A DNA stretch of 64,000 bases from Luteitalea sp. (GTDB taxonomy: Bacteria; Acidobacteriota; Vicinamibacteria; Vicinamibacterales; Vicinamibacteraceae), in NCBI GenBank assembly GCA_009377605.1, contig WHTT01000026.1:1-64000 (forward strand), given 5' to 3'. The translations under genes and the position numbers were made by a program. This document shows positions 61,225-64,000 of the stretch, piece by piece. The notes beneath the pieces are model-generated. The model had not been told where the DNA came from. It did not search any database and worked only from the letters and a program-made list of their open reading frames with translations. Within the stretch, counting starts at the first letter, position 1. Each line of letters starts with the position of its first letter.

Positions 61225-62532
61225 ATGGTTGATATTGCTCGTCCCCCGGAAGTCATACGGCGGCGCAAGATCCGCCGCATCATATACGGCGTTATTGCTC
61301 TCGCAGCCGTCTTGCTCATCACGGTGGCCGTGTCGCGGCTGAAGCCCGCCGCTCCACCGGTCGAGCGAGGTACGGTGTGGATCCAGGAAGTCACGCGCGG
61401 GCGCATGGTGCGCAATGTTCGCGGAACCGGTACACTGGTGCCACTGGACATCAGTTGGGTCGCGGCGCCCTATGCCGGGCGCATCGATCGCGTCTTGCTG
61501 CGGCCAGGCGTCAACGTCAAACCGGACACGGTCGTCGTCGAGTTGAGCAATCCGGAGCTCACTCAAGCCGTGGACGAAGCGCAGTTGGCGCTTGAAGGTG
61601 CCGAAGCGGCGCTCGCGAAAGCCCGCGCGGACCTCAGGGGCACCTTGCTCACGCAGCAAGCGACGATCGCGGACGTGGACGGCCGTTCACAGACAGCGAA
61701 CGCGCAAGCGAAGGGGTATCAGTCGCTACACAAAGAGGGCCTGGTCTCGGATGTCCAAGCGCTCGAGTACACATCCGCGGCAAAGGGCCTTTCGGCCCAG
61801 CTCGAGGCCGAGCGTAGACGGCTCGCGATCACCAAGGAGACGGAGGCCGACCAACTCGGCCAGCAGGAAGCGGAAGTCAAGCGACTCCGCACGATTTACG
61901 TGCTGCGGCGACAACAGCTCGACAACCTCCGTGTTCGCGCAGGCGTCGACGGCGTGCTCCAGGCGTTCGCTAGAGTCACCACGACCGACTCATCGACTGT
62001 TGAGATCCAGCGGGGCACCCAGGTCCTGCAAGGAGCAAACCTCTTTCGTGTGGCCGACCCTCGACGCCTCAAGGCGGAGCTGAGGATTCCGGAGACGCAG
62101 GTGAGGGATGTGGAGATAGGCCAGCAGGCTGAGGTCGACACGCGAAATGGCATCGTGAAGGGAGTCGTCTCTGGAGTTGCCGGCGCCGCGCAGGAAGGCA
62201 CGGTCACCATTGACGTGTCGCTGGAAGGGGACCTGCCTCGCGGTGCACGACCGAATCTTACCGTGGACGGCACGATCACGCTCGAGCGTCTCCCGGACGT
62301 CGTCAAAGTCGGCCGGCCCGCGTTCGGCCAAGAAGGTGGCAGCATCCAACTGTTCAAGCTGCTGGCGAAACGGCCGGTTCAAACCGGCGACGCTGTCCGC
62401 ACGACGGTGCAGATCGGACGCAGCTCGGTCAACGAGGTGGAAGTTTTGGACGGACTTCAACCTGGCGATCAGGTTATCCTCTCGGACATGACGCAATTTG
62501 ACGACGCGGACCGCGTCCGGGTCGTCAACTAG
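61225..62532 (+). CDS. Periplasmic adaptor protein (HlyD/MacA family)
   Basis: A 435-residue membrane fusion protein. An N-terminal membrane helix (residues about 15-35, after RRRKIRR) is followed by a barrel/lipoyl half (GTLVPLDISWVAAPYAGRID), a helical hairpin of about 110 residues rich in Ala, Gln and Glu, and the second lipoyl and barrel halves (GVDGVLQAF, LFRVADPRRLKAELRIPET). It should link an inner-membrane ABC transporter to an outer-membrane channel. The ATPase gene follows after 87 bases. Confidence 0.87.
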   Translation: MVDIARPPEVIRRRKIRRIIYGVIALAAVLLITVAVSRLKPAAPPVERGTVWIQEVTRGRMVRNVRGTGTLVPLDISWVAAPYAGRIDRVLLRPGVNVKPDTVVVELSNPELTQAVDEAQLALEGAEAALAKARADLRGTLLTQQATIADVDGRSQTANAQAKGYQSLHKEGLVSDVQALEYTSAAKGLSAQLEAERRRLAITKETEADQLGQQEAEVKRLRTIYVLRRQQLDNLRVRAGVDGVLQAFARVTTTDSSTVEIQRGTQVLQGANLFRVADPRRLKAELRIPETQVRDVEIGQQAEVDTRNGIVKGVVSGVAGAAQEGTVTIDVSLEGDLPRGARPNLTVDGTITLERLPDVVKVGRPAFGQEGGSIQLFKLLAKRPVQTGDAVRTTVQIGRSSVNEVEVLDGLQPGDQVILSDMTQFDDADRVRVVN

Positions 62533-62619
62533 GGATCAGGGAGTAGGGGCAGGGCGCAAGAGCCGCGGGGCCCACGGGACGTTGGTCACGGAAAGATTAA
62601 CAGGAGACCGGAGAGTGAC

Positions 62620-63318
62620 ATGGGCGATCAGCCGCTAATCAACCTCGAAGGCGTCAGGAAAGTCTTCTTCACCGACGAGGTCGAGACGCACGCGCTCGAC
62701 CACATCCAACTGGCGATCGATCCGGGCGAGTACATCGCCATTGCCGGCCCGTCCGGGTGTGGCAAGTCGACCATGCTTTCCATCCTGGGCCTGCTCGACA
62801 CACCCACGGAAGGCCGGTACTGGTTGAACGGGCGGCCGGTCGAGGACCTCTCGCTGTCCGAGCGGGCACGCGTCCGCAACCGCGAGATCGGGTTCATCTT
62901 CCAGAGCTTCAACTTGATTGGTGATCTCACGGTCTTCGAGAACGTGGAGCTGCCGCTCACCTACCGCGGCATGCGCGCCTCCGAGCGGCGCCAGCGCACG
63001 ACCGAGTCGCTCGAGCGCGTCGGCATGGCTCATCGCGCGAAGCATCTGCCCAGTCAGCTCTCCGGCGGTCAACAGCAGCGCGTCGCCGTCGCACGCGCCG
63101 TCGTGGGTCAGCCGCTGATCCTGCTTGCCGACGAGCCGACCGGCAACCTCGACTCGAAGAACGGCGAGATGGTGATGGATTTGCTCCACGAGCTGCACAA
63201 TGGCGGCGCGACGATCTGCATGGTGACGCACGACCCGCGCTACGCGGCACACGCCACCCGCGCCATCCACCTCTTCGACGGCCGCGTCGTCGAGGAGAGT
63301 GTCGAGAGCACCGTTTAG
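62620..63318 (+). CDS. ABC transporter ATP-binding protein (MacB/LolD type)
   Basis: A 232-residue ATPase: Walker A GPSGCGKST near residue 46, Q-loop FIFQSFNLIGDLTVFENVEL, signature LSGGQQQRVAVARA, Walker B LILLADEPTGNLDSKNG and H-loop MVTHDPRY. This is the MacB/LolD/FtsE group, which drives mechanotransmission with an FtsX-like permease. No permease gene follows in the window. It probably partners the adaptor encoded just upstream. Confidence 0.92.
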   Translation: MGDQPLINLEGVRKVFFTDEVETHALDHIQLAIDPGEYIAIAGPSGCGKSTMLSILGLLDTPTEGRYWLNGRPVEDLSLSERARVRNREIGFIFQSFNLIGDLTVFENVELPLTYRGMRASERRQRTTESLERVGMAHRAKHLPSQLSGGQQQRVAVARAVVGQPLILLADEPTGNLDSKNGEMVMDLLHELHNGGATICMVTHDPRYAAHATRAIHLFDGRVVEESVESTV

Positions 63319-63320
63319 CA

Positions 63321-63445
63321 GGGGTCAAGGAACCAAGGGATCAAGGGGTCAAGGGAAGATCCCGTCAAGAGGATGGTCTCATTTGCTGTGCCAACCCTGT
63401 CACCTACTCCTTGCCCCTTTGACTCCTTGGCCCCTTGACCCCTTT
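63321..63445. repeat. Inverted octamer array (GGGGTCAA units)
   Basis: Left arm units GGGGTCAA, GGAACCAA, GGGATCAA, GGGGTCAA (63321-63355), a core of about 55 bases, then complementary units to 63445. It uses the same unit family as 56681-56886 and begins two bases after the ATPase stop. Confidence 0.83.
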
Positions 63446-63479
63446 TGCTTGGCGAGCGACGCGAGCCAGGCAAACGCAC

Positions 63480-64000
63480 ATGGCAAGCCAACCCGCTCCC
63501 TCCGCTCCTCCGATTGAGCGACCGGCCGGCGCCGGGCTCGTGTCGCACGAGGCGCGCGTGCTCGTCGCCGACGACCAGCTGGACATCCTCGAAGCGTTAC
63601 GCCTCCTCCTGAAGGGCGAAGGGTTTCACGTCGAGACCGTCTCGTCACCAGCCGGGCTCCTGGCCTCTGTCGACGCACGCGAGTACGACGTCGTCTTGAT
63701 GGACCTCAATTACACGCGGGATACGACGTCGGGCGAGGAAGGTCTCGACCTGTTGACGAAGCTGCGTCAGATCGATGAGACGCTCCCGGTCGTGGTGATG
63801 ACCGCGTGGGGGACGGTCGACATCGCCGTGGATGCCATGCGGCGAGGCGCACGCGACTTCGTGCAGAAGCCGTGGGACAACGCACGTCTCCTCGCCATCG
63901 TGCGCACGCAGGTGGAGCTGAGCCAGGCGCTCCGGCGCGGCCGGCGGCTGGAGGCGGAAAATCTCGCGCTCCGCAATGAGGGCGGCGCGCCGGTTCTCAT
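63480..64000 (+). CDS. NtrC-type response regulator (3' partial)
   Basis: At least 173 residues from ATG 63480; the gene runs off the window. After about 25 disordered residues comes a receiver domain: ARVLVADDQLDILEALRLLL, the phospho-acceptor Asp75 in VVLMDLNY, VVVMTAWGTVDIAVDAM, and the Lys in FVQKPWDN. The insertion after the phospho-site (YTRDTTSGEEGLDLL) and the helical linker match sigma-54 activator (NtrC-family) regulators, whose AAA+ and HTH domains would follow outside. Whether it controls the neighbouring efflux genes or the sigma-54 sites near 18.6 kb is unknown. Confidence 0.8.
   Translation, partial: MASQPAPSAPPIERPAGAGLVSHEARVLVADDQLDILEALRLLLKGEGFHVETVSSPAGLLASVDAREYDVVLMDLNYTRDTTSGEEGLDLLTKLRQIDETLPVVVMTAWGTVDIAVDAMRRGARDFVQKPWDNARLLAIVRTQVELSQALRRGRRLEAENLALRNEGGAPVL

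Noticed and set aside
1-64000. tRNA, rRNA, integrase or phage genes
   Set aside because: I looked for cloverleaf-like regions, rRNA signatures and recombinase motifs by eye and found none; a covariance-model scan would be needed to exclude small RNAs.

Overview
The window is GC-rich DNA with dense, mostly short-spaced genes. Its intergenic repeats (GTAG-headed palindromes and inverted 8-bp unit arrays), a fused exosortase/EpsI gene and the general gene style suggest an Acidobacteriota genome, perhaps class Vicinamibacteria. That assignment is inference from recalled patterns, not from any search. I saw no rRNA, tRNA, CRISPR array, integrase or IS transposase.

Layout. (1) 1-11279, plus strand: the end of an exosortase/EpsI gene, an O-antigen ligase/polymerase, three glycosyltransferases, two CapK-type adenylate-forming enzymes, a CapA-like protein and a polysaccharide deacetylase. 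(2) 11322-18350, minus strand: a six-gene operon with Wzm/Wzt-type ABC export genes, a tandem-duplicated Cys-rich protein of unknown function, two glycosyltransferases and a third CapK enzyme. (3) 18351-18774: a divergent control region with good sigma-54 promoter matches on both strands. (4) 18775-35183, plus strand: eighteen genes for nucleotide-sugar synthesis, C-methylation, N-deacetylation, a ketide-type acyl pathway (KAS III, two SDR reductases, ACP, FabZ-like dehydratase), a GNAT acyltransferase, three sulfotransferases and three glycosyltransferases. (5) 35209-38828, minus strand: two glycosyltransferases around a second CapA. (6) 39004-40185: a secreted protein with its own sigma-54 promoter match. 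(7) 40232-47397, minus strand: methyltransferase, AsnB-type amidotransferase, a fourth sulfotransferase, an NAD synthase-like ligase and a PrsT-like TPR lipoprotein. (8) 47674-50633: a small hypothetical gene, rfbA, rfbC and an SGNH hydrolase.

Together, regions 1-8 read as one large exosortase-linked exopolysaccharide locus. Its product is probably decorated with branched or deoxy sugars, amides, acyl groups and sulfate, and it is probably under sigma-54 control.

From 50801 onward the content changes. A tyrosine/homogentisate catabolic operon (hppD, hmgA, an uncharacterised conserved gene, fahA) is followed by an HD-GYP response regulator, a sodium:solute symporter, a P1 peptidase, a Mak-like fructokinase, a DCC-family protein, a MacA-like adaptor with its ATPase, and the start of an NtrC-type response regulator cut by the window end. 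Repeat islands cluster here, and several genes end inside them.
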